Assembly (NCBI GenBank): GCA_963703075.1
Contig: OY969786.1
Coordinates: forward strand, 1,302,001-1,366,000
Source of the DNA: Korobacter sp963703075
GTDB taxonomy: Bacteria > Acidobacteriota > Terriglobia > Terriglobales > Acidobacteriaceae
Reading direction: 5' to 3'
DNA: 64,000 nt
Shown here: positions 36,913-46,163 of the stretch, one piece after another
How the letters are laid out: each line of letters starts with the position of its first letter
How positions within the stretch are numbered: the first letter of the stretch is position 1
The notes under the pieces: generated by a model
Databases searched by the model: none
Told to the model about the DNA's origin: nothing
Seen by the model: the letters and a program-made list of their open reading frames with translations, nothing else
Made by a program: the position numbers and the translations under genes

Positions 36913-37024
36913 ATAAGTCGGTTCCCTGGGGAGCGATGCGGTTCCATCACGCATCCTATTTCTCGAGTCATAAGCGTTGGCCAACCCTGAATTCGGCTTA
37001 TAATGGCTCGGTTGCGGGGATCCC

Positions 37025-38042
37025 ATGAACCGGCAGTCGCTTCTTCCGATTGTCTTGGCGTTTTCGGGGCTGGTGTGTGCTTCCGTTTTCGCTGTGCCTC
37101 AAAGTAATTCTTCCAAACCTCCAAAGATTACTGAAGAGCACCGCATAACGCTCATTCGCACGCTGCAGTCCGAGCACGCGTTTGCGAAGATCGCGCTGCC
37201 GCAAGGCAAGCGGGGCGTTACCGTCAAAGACGGTAAAGTCAGTCCCGGTCAATTGGAGTTAGGGCAGTTAATCGCGAAGGAAGTGTCCGTCGGCCAACGC
37301 AGGCGAACGGGTGCTGATTACGAATCTGCGCCTGGAGTCGAACCGAATCGTCTTCGAGTTTAATGGCGGCCCGCGGAAAGGGCAGAAGTGGTATCAGCAC
37401 ATTACGCTGTCAGGCGGTGGGCCGGATGTCCCGGTGGCGTCTACCAATCCACAGCAGATAACGTCGAAGGGGTCGGAGGTGACGCTGGTATTCAGCGATT
37501 ACATTCCCGACCTTTCACCCGATCAAGTGAAAGCCCTGCTCGCGCCGGTTTTCGACTTCACCTCGCTGACGGTTGCCGAAGCCTATGCCAAGGCGCTTCC
37601 GCCAAAGGTGCAGGAGGCCATCAAGAACCACCATGTTCTGGTTGGGATGGACAAAGACATGGTCGCCTACGCGGTCGGCCGACCTCCCAAGCGATACCGC
37701 GACAAAGATGACAAGGGTCGTGATTACGAAGAGTGGATCTACGGTACGCCACCGGAAGAGGTCCAATTTGTTCGCTTTATCGGACCCACGGTCGCGATGC
37801 TGACGGTGATGAAAGTGAACGGCGAGAAGATCGTAAAGACCGAGCCGGAAGTCGAACTGGCAGCGAAGGAGTCGGAAGCCAAGCCGGAAGAAACGACCCC
37901 CGCGAAGAAAACGAAGCGTCCTACGTTGCTGGCGCCGGGAGAGGTCAATCCGGATGCCCGGGTTCCGGCGGGAGGATCTACCACCGGCAGCACGGGTTCC
38001 GACCCGAATTCCACGCCGCACTTTTCGTCGGATGGCATCTGA
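37025..38042 (+). pseudogene. Secreted protein gene split by a frameshift near 37280-37300
   Basis: ATG 37025 starts a signal peptide (MNRQSLLPIVLAFSGLVCASVFA) and a body up to GQLIAKEVSVG, then this frame runs on to a stop at 37363 with non-native sequence. The next frame reads ANAGERVLITNLRLESNRIVFEFNGGP from about 37293 and continues to TGA 38042 without its own signal or ribosome binding site. Together they make one acidobacterial-type secreted protein of about 338 residues with a Lys/Glu/Thr-rich and Ser/Gly-rich tail. No slippery heptamer is visible, so a one-base mutation or a sequencing error is likelier than programmed shifting. Confidence 0.7.
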
Positions 38043-38178
38043 CACTGTTTTGATTTAACGTAATAAAACGTGGTTTTTCCCATCCACGGGCAGGGTGTGC
38101 CCTGTTGTGCGTCGTTCGAAGCGGCACGAAATCCAGAACAATCGAAGTACCATCAGAATCCCGCGTCATGGAGAGCTC

Positions 38179-39045
38179 ATGAGTCGAGTTCCGGAAATAG
38201 TTCGGAAGCACGAAGCAGACATTCTGCAGAACTGGATGAAAGAGATGGCGATTTCCACGCGCCGCTCTGACTTGTTGAACGACCGCGACCTGTTAAACCA
38301 GTCGAGCGTATTGCTCTCACTGCTGGCGGAGGCGCTTAAGTCCGGTAACGTAGCGGATTTTCGCGGCCAGGATTGGATGAGGGTGCGCGATCATCTGGCA
38401 GAGATCTCGCGGGCGCGGGCGCAACAGGGATTCACCCCGGTTGAAATTGCCGCCTATGTACTTTCCTTAAAGAAGCCAATCTTTGCGCAGATGCGCAGCG
38501 AGATGACAGACACGCAGGAATTGTTCACCGAAAGCTGGGCAATCGGCGAACTGGTAGATCGCCTCGGGCTCTACACCACAGAGGTCTTCCAGAAATCGCG
38601 CGAAGAAGTGATCGCGCGGCAGCAGCAGGAGATGCTTGAACTCTCGACCCCAGTGGTAAAGCTATGGGACGGAATCCTGGCATTGCCGTTAATTGGCACG
38701 CTGGACAGCGCCCGCACCCAGATCGTGATGGAGTCGCTGTTGCAGCGGATCGTCGAGACAGGCTCTGAAGTGGCAATCATCGACATCACGGGTGTGCCGA
38801 CGGTCGACACCTTGGTCGCGCAGCACCTGATCAAGACGGTCACGGCCGCTCGTCTGATGGGCGCCGACTGCATCATCAGTGGCATCCGGCCGCAGACCGC
38901 GCAGACCATCGTGCACCTGGGCGTAGACCTGGCCGATGTTGCAACCAAGGCGACGTTGGCGGATGCATTCCGGCTCGCTCTGAAGCGCACCGGCACCGCG
39001 ATCAACATCGGCAACAATAAACAAAAGAACGGCAAGCGGGGCTAG
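38179..39045 (+). CDS. rsbR: Stressosome scaffold protein RsbR (RsbRD-type N-terminus plus STAS)
   Basis: From ATG 38179 (GGAGAG just before) the 288-residue product has a helical N-terminal sensor domain (residues 1-150, RsbRD-like) and a C-terminal STAS domain (about 160-270). Both Thr-bearing segments of RsbR are kept: DITGVPTVDT (Thr204/Thr211) and GIRPQTAQTIV (Thr243). RsbR and RsbS build the stressosome that holds the kinase RsbT until stress. It is the first gene of the 14.8-kb block, with an 8-bp gap to rsbS. The signal it senses is unknown; no heme or flavin motif is seen. Confidence 0.92.
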   Translation: MSRVPEIVRKHEADILQNWMKEMAISTRRSDLLNDRDLLNQSSVLLSLLAEALKSGNVADFRGQDWMRVRDHLAEISRARAQQGFTPVEIAAYVLSLKKPIFAQMRSEMTDTQELFTESWAIGELVDRLGLYTTEVFQKSREEVIARQQQEMLELSTPVVKLWDGILALPLIGTLDSARTQIVMESLLQRIVETGSEVAIIDITGVPTVDTLVAQHLIKTVTAARLMGADCIISGIRPQTAQTIVHLGVDLADVATKATLADAFRLALKRTGTAINIGNNKQKNGKRG

Positions 39046-39053
39046 GGGCCAGA

Positions 39054-39482
39054 ATGGAACGCATACCCATATTGCGGATGGGGAATTTCCTGCTCGTGAC
39101 CATCCAGGTTGACATGCACGACCGGCTGGCGATGTCGCTGCAGGACGACCTTACGAACAAAATCGTGGATGTCGGGGCCAAAGGAGTACTCATCGACATC
39201 TCTGCCCTCGAGATTGTCGATTCCTTTATCGGGCGCATGCTCGGCAACATTGCCGGTATGTCGCGGATACTGGATGCCGCGACGGTCGTGGTCGGCATGC
39301 AGCCGGCGGTCGCGATCACACTGGTTGAACTAGGGCTCTCGCTGCCGGGCGTACGCACGGCGTTGAATGTGGAGAGAGGCATGGAGATGTTGCGCAGGGA
39401 ACTGCGCGACCTGGATCTCACGGGTGCTGAAGACGAGGACTCCTCGGACCTGGATGAGTCGGACGTGGAAGCCGAGGAGTAG
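39054..39482 (+). CDS. rsbS: Stressosome STAS protein RsbS
   Basis: The 142-residue product is one STAS domain starting MERIPILRMGNFLLVTIQVDM, very like RsbS. The phospho-acceptor is Ser57 in LEIVDSF, aligned with Ser59 of Bacillus subtilis RsbS. MQPAVAITLVELGLSLPGVRTALNVERGME is also conserved. A strongly acidic tail of about 25 residues (EDEDSSDLDESDVEAEE) is added. RsbS is the antagonist of RsbT in the stressosome core. It sits between rsbR and rsbT with gaps of 8 and 3 bp. Confidence 0.95.
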   Translation: MERIPILRMGNFLLVTIQVDMHDRLAMSLQDDLTNKIVDVGAKGVLIDISALEIVDSFIGRMLGNIAGMSRILDAATVVVGMQPAVAITLVELGLSLPGVRTALNVERGMEMLRRELRDLDLTGAEDEDSSDLDESDVEAEE

Positions 39483-39485
39483 CGG

Positions 39486-39890
39486 ATGCCCGTCGTGAAA
39501 ACAGACGAGCTGCCCATCCAATCACCCTCCGACATCGTGATGGCGCGGCAAGCGGTCCGGTTTGCAGCGACCGGCTTGGGGTTCAGCCTGGTGGACCAAA
39601 CCAAGATCGTGACAGCTGCCAGCGAGCTTGCCCGCAATACCCTTGATTATGGCGGCGGCGGCGTGCTGCACGTGGTTCAGCTTGAAGAAAGTCCCAGAAA
39701 AGGATTGCGCCTGATCTTTGAGGACCAGGGTCCTGGCATCCCCGACATCCAACTTGCTCTCAAAGATGGATATACCACGGGCGGCGGACTCGGCTTAGGT
39801 CTTGGCGGAGCCCGGCGCCTGGTAAGCGATTTCGAGATCCAATCCGCGCCAGGTCAGGGTACGCGCGTCACGATCACTCGATGGAAGTAA
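39486..39890 (+). CDS. rsbT: Switch kinase RsbT
   Basis: The 134-residue product is a GHKL-type Ser/Thr kinase. The N box is ASELARNTLDY (Glu47, Asn51), G1 is DQGPGIPD, and the lid is GGGLGLGLGGARRLVSDF. RsbT phosphorylates RsbR and RsbS, leaves the complex and activates a downstream partner. In Bacillus that partner is the phosphatase RsbU; no RsbU, RsbV, RsbW or sigma-B-like gene is visible here, so the output is probably one of the next proteins. The gene overlaps the next one by 10 bases. Confidence 0.95.
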   Translation: MPVVKTDELPIQSPSDIVMARQAVRFAATGLGFSLVDQTKIVTAASELARNTLDYGGGGVLHVVQLEESPRKGLRLIFEDQGPGIPDIQLALKDGYTTGGGLGLGLGGARRLVSDFEIQSAPGQGTRVTITRWK

Positions 39891-40906
39891 TTTACCCGTA
39901 CTTTGTCAGAGTAGCGGTGCAGGAACCGACGCAGGCTGGTTCGGCGCGCCGCGAGGCCGCACGCATTGCCACTTTTGAGAGAGTTTCCGAGAACGATATA
40001 GGACGTGTGTCTGTGGTCGTGACGGAAGCCGCTAACAATGTGGTCAAACACGGCGGTGGGGGCGAGATCCTGCTCCGGGCTCTGTGCGACGGGCGTCTCG
40101 GGATGGAAGTCCTGGCACTGGATAAAGGTCAGGGCATGCACGATGTGTTGCAGTGCATGCGGGACGGCTATTCGACATCGGGAACGCCGGGAACGGGACT
40201 GGGCGCGATGCAGCGTATGTCCGATGTCTTCGAGGTTTTCTCGGTCCCCGGCTGCGGGACAGTCGTCCATTGTGAGATTCGTTCCGGCAAGGATACTGGG
40301 GCGACCTCTTCGGAGCGAATGGAGTCCGGGGTGGTGATTGTGCCGGTGGCAGGCGAGGTACGATGCGGCGATGGCTGGGCCGAACACCACACCGAGACGC
40401 ATTCGGTTTACATGGTGGTGGATGGTCTAGGACACGGACCCGGCGCTGCCGAAGCCGCCGAGGAAGCGGTGAAGGCTTTCCGGCGGATTGGGTCGGTGAA
40501 CCCGCTCGACATTCTCGACGAGGCGCATCACTCGCTGCGACAAACGCGGGGAGCCGCTTTAAGCGTGGCCTCGATTGACCACAACACGCGGAAGGTCCGT
40601 TTTGCCGGAATAGGAAACGTTTCAGGCTCGATCTTGTCCGCCGCCACAATGCACAACATGGTTTCGCATAATGGGATCGTGGGACACGCGGCCGGACGTA
40701 TCCAGGACTTCACGTATGACTGGCCACTGGGAGCAACGCTGGTCCTCTTCAGTGATGGAATCGCTTCGCATTGGAGCTTGGGAAAATATCCCGGCATGCA
40801 GTCTCGTACTCCGCTGGTGATGGCAGCGGCGCTTTACCGGGATCATAACCGGCGCCGCGACGATGCTACGGTTCTAATCGCGCGCGAGCGTGCGACGGCA
40901 AACTAG
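39881..40906 (+). CDS. RsbT-like ATPase fused to PP2C-type phosphatase (RsbX-like)
   Basis: The 341-residue product has an N-terminal GHKL ATPase domain (residues 1-135; N box VVVTEAANNVVKHG, lid TPGTGLGAMQRMSDVF) and a C-terminal SpoIIE/RsbX-type PP2C phosphatase (about 150-340). Metal-binding Asp181 is in YMVVDGLGHGPGA, Asp292 in LFSDGIASH, and an Asp pair in RRRDDATVLI. RsbX resets the stressosome by dephosphorylating RsbR and RsbS; the fused ATPase is an addition also known in other RSTX loci. It overlaps rsbT by 10 bases and precedes the next gene by 2. Confidence 0.92.
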   Translation: MEVIYPYFVRVAVQEPTQAGSARREAARIATFERVSENDIGRVSVVVTEAANNVVKHGGGGEILLRALCDGRLGMEVLALDKGQGMHDVLQCMRDGYSTSGTPGTGLGAMQRMSDVFEVFSVPGCGTVVHCEIRSGKDTGATSSERMESGVVIVPVAGEVRCGDGWAEHHTETHSVYMVVDGLGHGPGAAEAAEEAVKAFRRIGSVNPLDILDEAHHSLRQTRGAALSVASIDHNTRKVRFAGIGNVSGSILSAATMHNMVSHNGIVGHAAGRIQDFTYDWPLGATLVLFSDGIASHWSLGKYPGMQSRTPLVMAAALYRDHNRRRDDATVLIARERATAN

Positions 40907-40908
40907 CG

Positions 40909-42720
40909 ATGCCTACCTCACTCATCAAAATCGGGCTGCATCACGACGACGACGTGGTGCGGGCGCGGCAAGGGGCGAGGGAAGTGAGCGCCCTGCTGGG
41001 ATACGATTCGCAGGACCAGGTTCGCATTGCGACCGCTGCCTCGGAATTGGCACGCAATGCATTCCGGTACGCCGGCGGCGGGGAAGTTACGTTTGAGTTG
41101 TCGCCCGGCTCCGGACAACTCGACCAGTCACAAATGTTGGTGATTGAGGTAGCCGACAAGGGTCCCGGGATTGCGGACCTTGACCGTGTAATGCGCGGGC
41201 GCTTCGTCTCCAACACCGGGCTGGGACTCGGACTGATGGGAACCCGGAGATTGATGGACGATTTCAATATCGAGTCCGCTCCGGGGAAAGGCACCACCGT
41301 ACGGGTTGCGAAACGGCTCTCGCCACGCAAACACTTCAGCGAGGCCGAGCTGAAAGAAATTGTGAAGCGGCTGAACACGGCATCTCCGCGCGATCCGCTC
41401 ATCGAATTGGAACAACAGAATCGCGAGCTGATGGCGGCCCTTGAGCAGTTGCGGCTGCGCAGTGCCGAGCTGGAACACCTCAACCAGGAGTTGGACGACA
41501 CCAACCGGGGCGTGGTGGCGCTTTATGCCGAACTCGACGAGCGCGCGGATTTTCTGCAACGAACCTCGGAACTCAAGAGCCGCTTTCTATCGAACATGAG
41601 CCATGAGTTCCGGACGCCGCTCAACTCGATTCTCAGCCTCAGCCAACTGCTGATGGACCGGGTAGATGGTGAGCTGACTTCGGAGCAGGAGAAGCAGGTC
41701 ACGTTTATCCGGCGCTCTGCTGAGACGCTGCTGGAGTTCGTCACCGATCTTCTAGACCTGGCCAAGATTGAAGCCGGCAAGGTGACCGTCCGACCGAACG
41801 AGTTTACGGTCAGCGCTCTGTTCGGGGCACTGCGCGGAATGTTAAAGCCTTTGTTGAACAATCCAAACGTCGTGCTTTCCTTCGAGGACCAGCCCGACCT
41901 GGAAACGATCTACACGGATGAGAGCAAAGTTTCACAGATACTGCGCAATTTCATCTCGAACGCATTGAAGTTTACGGAGGCCGGGGAAGTGAGCGTGAGT
42001 GCTCGCCGCGGGCACCATGACACCGTAATTTTCTCCGTACAGGACACGGGAATCGGGATCACGCGTGTCGACCAGGTGCGTGTGTTCGAAGAGTTCACCC
42101 AAATCGACAGCCCGCTGCAGCGGCAAACCAAGGGAACGGGCCTGGGCCTGCCGATCACGAAGAAATTCGCGGAGCTGCTGGGTGGCAGCGTTTACCTGGA
42201 GAGTGAACCTGGAAAGGGATCGACGTTTTCAGCAATCATTCCCCGGGTTTATTCAGAGAGCATGGAAGGCGCCAGTGAAGCTGAAACAGCAGCCGCACCG
42301 GCGCTGCTTGATCCTTCGCAACTCGTATTGATCATTGATGACGAAGAAATCTCGCGCTACGTGCTGCGGAACCTGTTACGGGCATCCAACTTGCGCGTGA
42401 TTGAAGCGAACAGCGGCGAAACCGGGTTGCAAATTGCCGAGGCGCGGCGCCCAGCGGTGATTTTTCTCGACCTCATCATGAAGGGGATCCAGGGCGAAGA
42501 AACCCTGAGCCGGCTGAAGGCGAATCCAGCCACTGCTTCGATCCCCGTCATTCTGCATACTTCCAAGCAGCTGGGGGACGACGAGCGAGAGCGGTTGTTG
42601 CGTGGGGCGGTGGCAATCGTTTCGAAGGAGAGCCATTCTCGGGAGGAATCCCTCAATGCCATTCGCGCCGCCCTGGCCAAAGCCGGCATGAACTCCGAAT
42701 TAAGCAGGCGGGAGGCCTAG
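40909..42720 (+). CDS. RsbT-like ATPase domain fused to a hybrid histidine kinase
   Basis: Domains in order over 603 residues: RsbT-like GHKL domain (1-137; ASELARNAFRYA, lid NTGLGLGLMGTRRLMDDF), coiled coil (about 165-215), HisKA with His232 in SNMSHEFRTPLNS, HATPase (about 335-447; NALKFTEAGE, DTGIGI, GTGLGLPITKK), and a receiver with Asp521 in VIFLDLIMKG and Lys573. It has no membrane segment. The protein could pass stressosome state into a phosphorelay because its front domain mimics RsbT. The stop is followed with no gap by the next gene. Confidence 0.9.
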   Translation: MPTSLIKIGLHHDDDVVRARQGAREVSALLGYDSQDQVRIATAASELARNAFRYAGGGEVTFELSPGSGQLDQSQMLVIEVADKGPGIADLDRVMRGRFVSNTGLGLGLMGTRRLMDDFNIESAPGKGTTVRVAKRLSPRKHFSEAELKEIVKRLNTASPRDPLIELEQQNRELMAALEQLRLRSAELEHLNQELDDTNRGVVALYAELDERADFLQRTSELKSRFLSNMSHEFRTPLNSILSLSQLLMDRVDGELTSEQEKQVTFIRRSAETLLEFVTDLLDLAKIEAGKVTVRPNEFTVSALFGALRGMLKPLLNNPNVVLSFEDQPDLETIYTDESKVSQILRNFISNALKFTEAGEVSVSARRGHHDTVIFSVQDTGIGITRVDQVRVFEEFTQIDSPLQRQTKGTGLGLPITKKFAELLGGSVYLESEPGKGSTFSAIIPRVYSESMEGASEAETAAAPALLDPSQLVLIIDDEEISRYVLRNLLRASNLRVIEANSGETGLQIAEARRPAVIFLDLIMKGIQGEETLSRLKANPATASIPVILHTSKQLGDDERERLLRGAVAIVSKESHSREESLNAIRAALAKAGMNSELSRREA

Positions 42721-44217
42721 TTGCCGGAGCCCGTAACGATCCTGCTGGTGGATGACACGGACGCGCAGCGGTATGCGCTGGGACGGGTGCTGCGCGGCGG
42801 TGGGTACGAGGTGGTCGAAGCTGCGTCTGCCGAGGAGGCATTGCAGCATGTGAAGCAATATCCCGACCTGGTGCTGCTGGATGTCGGGCTACCCGGCATG
42901 AACGGTTACGAAGTGTGTCGGCGGATCAAAAGCGATCCTGATACGCGGTCGATCCCGGTGTTGCAGATGTCGGCATCGTACGTTTCTTCGCGGGACCGGG
43001 TACAAGGTCTGGACGGAGGAGCCGATGGATATTTAACGCCTCCGCTGCAGGGACCTGAGCTGCTCGCAAATGTGCGTGCCATGCTGCGCATGCGCCAGGC
43101 GGAAGACCGCGCGTCGCGGCAGGCCAAAGAAGTGGAAGCCGCCCGCGCCGAACTGCACGCGGTGATGCAGAGCATCGCGGAGGGCCTGGCGCGTGTAGAT
43201 CGCGACGGTCATATCTGCTACGTAAACTCTGCCATGGAGCAGCTGCTGGGTTATTCGCCGGGGTCGCTGCAAGGGAAGCACTTCCATGACCTGGTGCATC
43301 GCGATAGACGTGGCTGTATGGGCGCGCGATGCCCGATCAATGGCATTGCAGACGCCGCGACGGGCACTCACGAATCGCAATTCATCTGCCAGGATGGATC
43401 GACGATCTCGGTGGAGTATGTCGCGGCCCCCTACACCATCGCAGGGAAAGTCGAAGGGATGGTGATCACCTTTCGCGACGTGAGCGAGCGCAAGCGTTCT
43501 GAAGAGGCGCTCCGGATCACGGAAAAGCTGGCGAATACCGGACGCATGGCGGCGACCATCGCGCACGAGATCAATAACCCGCTGGAAGCAATCACCAATC
43601 TCGTCTACCTGATCGGACTGTCCCCCACGATGGACGCGGATACCCGCAAGTACGTCGACATGGCGCAGGCCGAGCTCGCGCGGGTGACCCACATCTCAAA
43701 ACAGACGCTTGGGTTTTACCGGCAATCGAATCTCCTGGCTGAGTTCAGCCTGACCGAAGTGGCGGAGGGCGTTTTGAGCCTGCTGGACCGCAAGTTGGCG
43801 GCCGCGCAAATCGAGGTGCAGTGCCGTTACGACTCGGAGGGCAAGATCCGGGGCTACGCGGGTGAAATGCGCCAGGTGATCTCGAACCTGATTTTGAACG
43901 CGATGGAAGCCGTGGGTTCGAAGGGAAAGCTTACCCTGCACATCTCCGACAGTCACAACTGGCATTCGGGAGAAGACGGAGTGCGTTTCGTAATCGGCGA
44001 CACTGGATCGGGGATTGCGCCTTCGAAAATGCATTCGATCTTCGAGCCATTTTTTACCACGAAACAGGAAAAAGGCACGGGCCTGGGCCTGTGGGTCTCA
44101 AACGGAATCGTGCACAAGCACGGGGGATATATGCGGGTGCGCAGCTCACAGAAACCCGGAAGACATGGAACCTGCTTCTCCTTCTTCGTTCCCGGCCGCC
44201 GCACCCGGGAAATATGA
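42721..44217 (+). CDS. Receiver-PAS-histidine kinase
   Basis: The 498-residue product starts at TTG 42721, directly after the previous stop codon. A receiver (Asp54 in LVLLDVGLPGMNG) comes first; its switch Lys is replaced by Pro107 (GYLTPPL). A PAS domain (about 145-255) contains four Cys, two in RRGCMGARC. HisKA follows with His282 in IAHEINNPLEA, then HATPase (NLILNAMEAVG, DTGSGIAPS, GTGLGLWVSNG). It is soluble. It probably receives phosphate from the upstream hybrid kinase and senses a ligand through PAS; no DNA-binding output is present. Confidence 0.9.
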   Translation: MPEPVTILLVDDTDAQRYALGRVLRGGGYEVVEAASAEEALQHVKQYPDLVLLDVGLPGMNGYEVCRRIKSDPDTRSIPVLQMSASYVSSRDRVQGLDGGADGYLTPPLQGPELLANVRAMLRMRQAEDRASRQAKEVEAARAELHAVMQSIAEGLARVDRDGHICYVNSAMEQLLGYSPGSLQGKHFHDLVHRDRRGCMGARCPINGIADAATGTHESQFICQDGSTISVEYVAAPYTIAGKVEGMVITFRDVSERKRSEEALRITEKLANTGRMAATIAHEINNPLEAITNLVYLIGLSPTMDADTRKYVDMAQAELARVTHISKQTLGFYRQSNLLAEFSLTEVAEGVLSLLDRKLAAAQIEVQCRYDSEGKIRGYAGEMRQVISNLILNAMEAVGSKGKLTLHISDSHNWHSGEDGVRFVIGDTGSGIAPSKMHSIFEPFFTTKQEKGTGLGLWVSNGIVHKHGGYMRVRSSQKPGRHGTCFSFFVPGRRTREI

Positions 44218-44258
44218 GTGCTTGCGCGGCACCGCTTGCCATGCGAGATTGAAAAACC

Positions 44259-46163
44259 GTGCCACGTTTTACGTTCGTGATTGGAAAGGGCGGAGTCGGA
44301 AAGACGACGGTCTCGTCGGCCCTGGCCCTGCACCTTGCCGCCGAGCATCCACGAGCAAAAATCCTGTTGCTCTCCACGGATCCCGCCCATTCCCTCGCCG
44401 ACGTTTTGCAGACTAAGTTGAGCGATCGCGCGAAAAAATTGCCCGCGAGCGGGCGGGTGCACGCGCGGCAACTGGATGCGGAAAGCGCAGTAGCCGATTT
44501 CGTCGAGGCGCAGAGCGATGGCATTCTTCGCATCCTGGAAGGCGGCTCGCTTTTTACGCGCGAAGAGTTAGAGCCTCTGCTCGATAGCGCTTTGCCGGGA
44601 ATGGCGGAAGTAGCGGCGCTGTTGGCGATCCATGACCTGCTGGAATCCGACTACGACGACATCGTTCTCGACACCGCGCCGATGGGTCACACCTTGCGAC
44701 TTTTCGAATTGCCGGCGCATTTGGAACGTTTTCTGCGCCTGCTTGAGGTGGCCGGCAACCGCGACCAGGTTCTGGCCGCGCATTTCGGCGGGCGCGCTAC
44801 GGAGGATTCCCAGATCGCGCAATGGCAGCGCATGGTGGACCGCGTTGTGTCGGCATTCGGACGCGAGCACACGCGGTTGATGCTGGTCACTTCTCCGGAG
44901 AAATTCGCACTGAACGAGTCGGTACGAGCGCGTGAGCAGTTGCTGCACGCTCCGGTTCCACTGCAGATTGACGAAATCGTGCTGAATCGCGCCGTCACGC
45001 GCCCCGGCAAATGCAGGCGGTGCATGCGGCAAGCAAAGAGCACGCAAGAAGCGGAACGGTTCCTGCGCCGGGAATTTGCCGGAACAAGTATGCATATCGC
45101 TGAAGACCCGGGTGGGCCGATTCTCGGCATCGAATCTCTCCGCGCCTTCGGCAAGCATGTGTTCGAAGGAGTGGGGTTGAAGTTGAGGTTCGCAAAGTCG
45201 CCGCGACAGGAGGAACTTGACCTCGAGTCCGCGGAGTGGCCATCGCTGGAGGTTCCGCTGACGCTGGCAGTCGGCAAGGGAGGAGTCGGCAAGACGACGA
45301 TCTCCGCCGGGCTGGCGTTCCATGCGCGGCGGAAGAATCCAGAGGTTCCGGTGACCATTTGTTCGATCGATCCAGCGCCTTCACTGGACGACATCTTCCG
45401 TTCGGACGTGACCAACCAACCGCAGGCGGTGCTGAACGACGCAAAACTCGAAGCGGCAGAAATCGATGCCGTCAAGGAATACGAGCGATGGGCCGGAGCG
45501 ATGCGACAGAACGTCGAGTCCGCGACGTCGACCGAGGTACGTGGAGTGCATTTAGATCTCAGCTTTGAGCGGGATCTGTTTCTCGCGGTGCTCGATGTCG
45601 TGCCGCCCGGAGTGGATGAGATCTTCGCGGCGTTTCGCATCCTTGACCTCGTCGACCGGGGCGGCAGGGTGCAGATTGACATGGCGCCCACCGGCCACGC
45701 GCTCGAAGTGTTGCGAACGCCCGCGCGCTTGCTGGGCTGGGCGCGGGTTTTGTTGAAAACACTCGCGCACCACCGTACACTACCCATCGCGCGTGATGCG
45801 GCGGTGGAGATCGCTACTGTGTCGCAGCGTGTGCGCGAACTGGCGGCTAGCTTGAGTGATCCACAGCGCAGCCAGACGTGGGTGGTGATGCTGGCGGAGC
45901 CTTTGCCGGACCACGAAACCAGGAGACTGATCTCGGCTTTAGGGGAGATGAAAACTCCGATCGCTGGTCTCTTCGTGAACCGGGTTTTATTCAACGCCAA
46001 GGGCTGTCCGCGATGTTCGCGAAGGCAATTGTGGCAGAGGCAGACACTGGCCCAGGTTCGCAGGTTGCGGCTGCCCATTCTGGTCGTTCCCGAGTTTGAC
46101 GAGGAGATCGCAGGAAAGCGCGGCCTCGAACGGTTGACGAAAGCATTATGGCGACTCAGGTGA
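44259..46163 (+). CDS. Double-domain Get3/ArsA-family ATPase in the gas vesicle locus
   Basis: The 634-residue product contains two related P-loop halves. Walker A is GKGGVGKT at 9-16 and 339-346; STDPAHSL and SIDPAPSL form switch I; DTAPMGHTLRLF and DMAPTGHALEVL form switch II. Each half has a CxxC (Cys252/255 and Cys583/586), the zinc motif of Get3-type dimers rather than the metalloid-binding Cys of ArsA. No arsenic genes are near. Get3 proteins shield hydrophobic helices, so a role in handling GvpA or vesicle proteins is plausible but inferred. The start is GTG 44259; it overlaps the next gvp gene by 16 bases. Confidence 0.88.
   Translation: MPRFTFVIGKGGVGKTTVSSALALHLAAEHPRAKILLLSTDPAHSLADVLQTKLSDRAKKLPASGRVHARQLDAESAVADFVEAQSDGILRILEGGSLFTREELEPLLDSALPGMAEVAALLAIHDLLESDYDDIVLDTAPMGHTLRLFELPAHLERFLRLLEVAGNRDQVLAAHFGGRATEDSQIAQWQRMVDRVVSAFGREHTRLMLVTSPEKFALNESVRAREQLLHAPVPLQIDEIVLNRAVTRPGKCRRCMRQAKSTQEAERFLRREFAGTSMHIAEDPGGPILGIESLRAFGKHVFEGVGLKLRFAKSPRQEELDLESAEWPSLEVPLTLAVGKGGVGKTTISAGLAFHARRKNPEVPVTICSIDPAPSLDDIFRSDVTNQPQAVLNDAKLEAAEIDAVKEYERWAGAMRQNVESATSTEVRGVHLDLSFERDLFLAVLDVVPPGVDEIFAAFRILDLVDRGGRVQIDMAPTGHALEVLRTPARLLGWARVLLKTLAHHRTLPIARDAAVEIATVSQRVRELAASLSDPQRSQTWVVMLAEPLPDHETRRLISALGEMKTPIAGLFVNRVLFNAKGCPRCSRRQLWQRQTLAQVRRLRLPILVVPEFDEEIAGKRGLERLTKALWRLR

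Noticed and set aside
37270..37310. Programmed ribosomal frameshift site
   Set aside because: No slippery heptamer or downstream pseudoknot is evident; a mutation or read error is simpler.
44259..46163. Arsenite efflux ATPase ArsA
   Set aside because: No arsB, arsR or arsD nearby, the Cys pattern is the Get3-type CxxC in each half, and the gene overlaps a gas vesicle gene.
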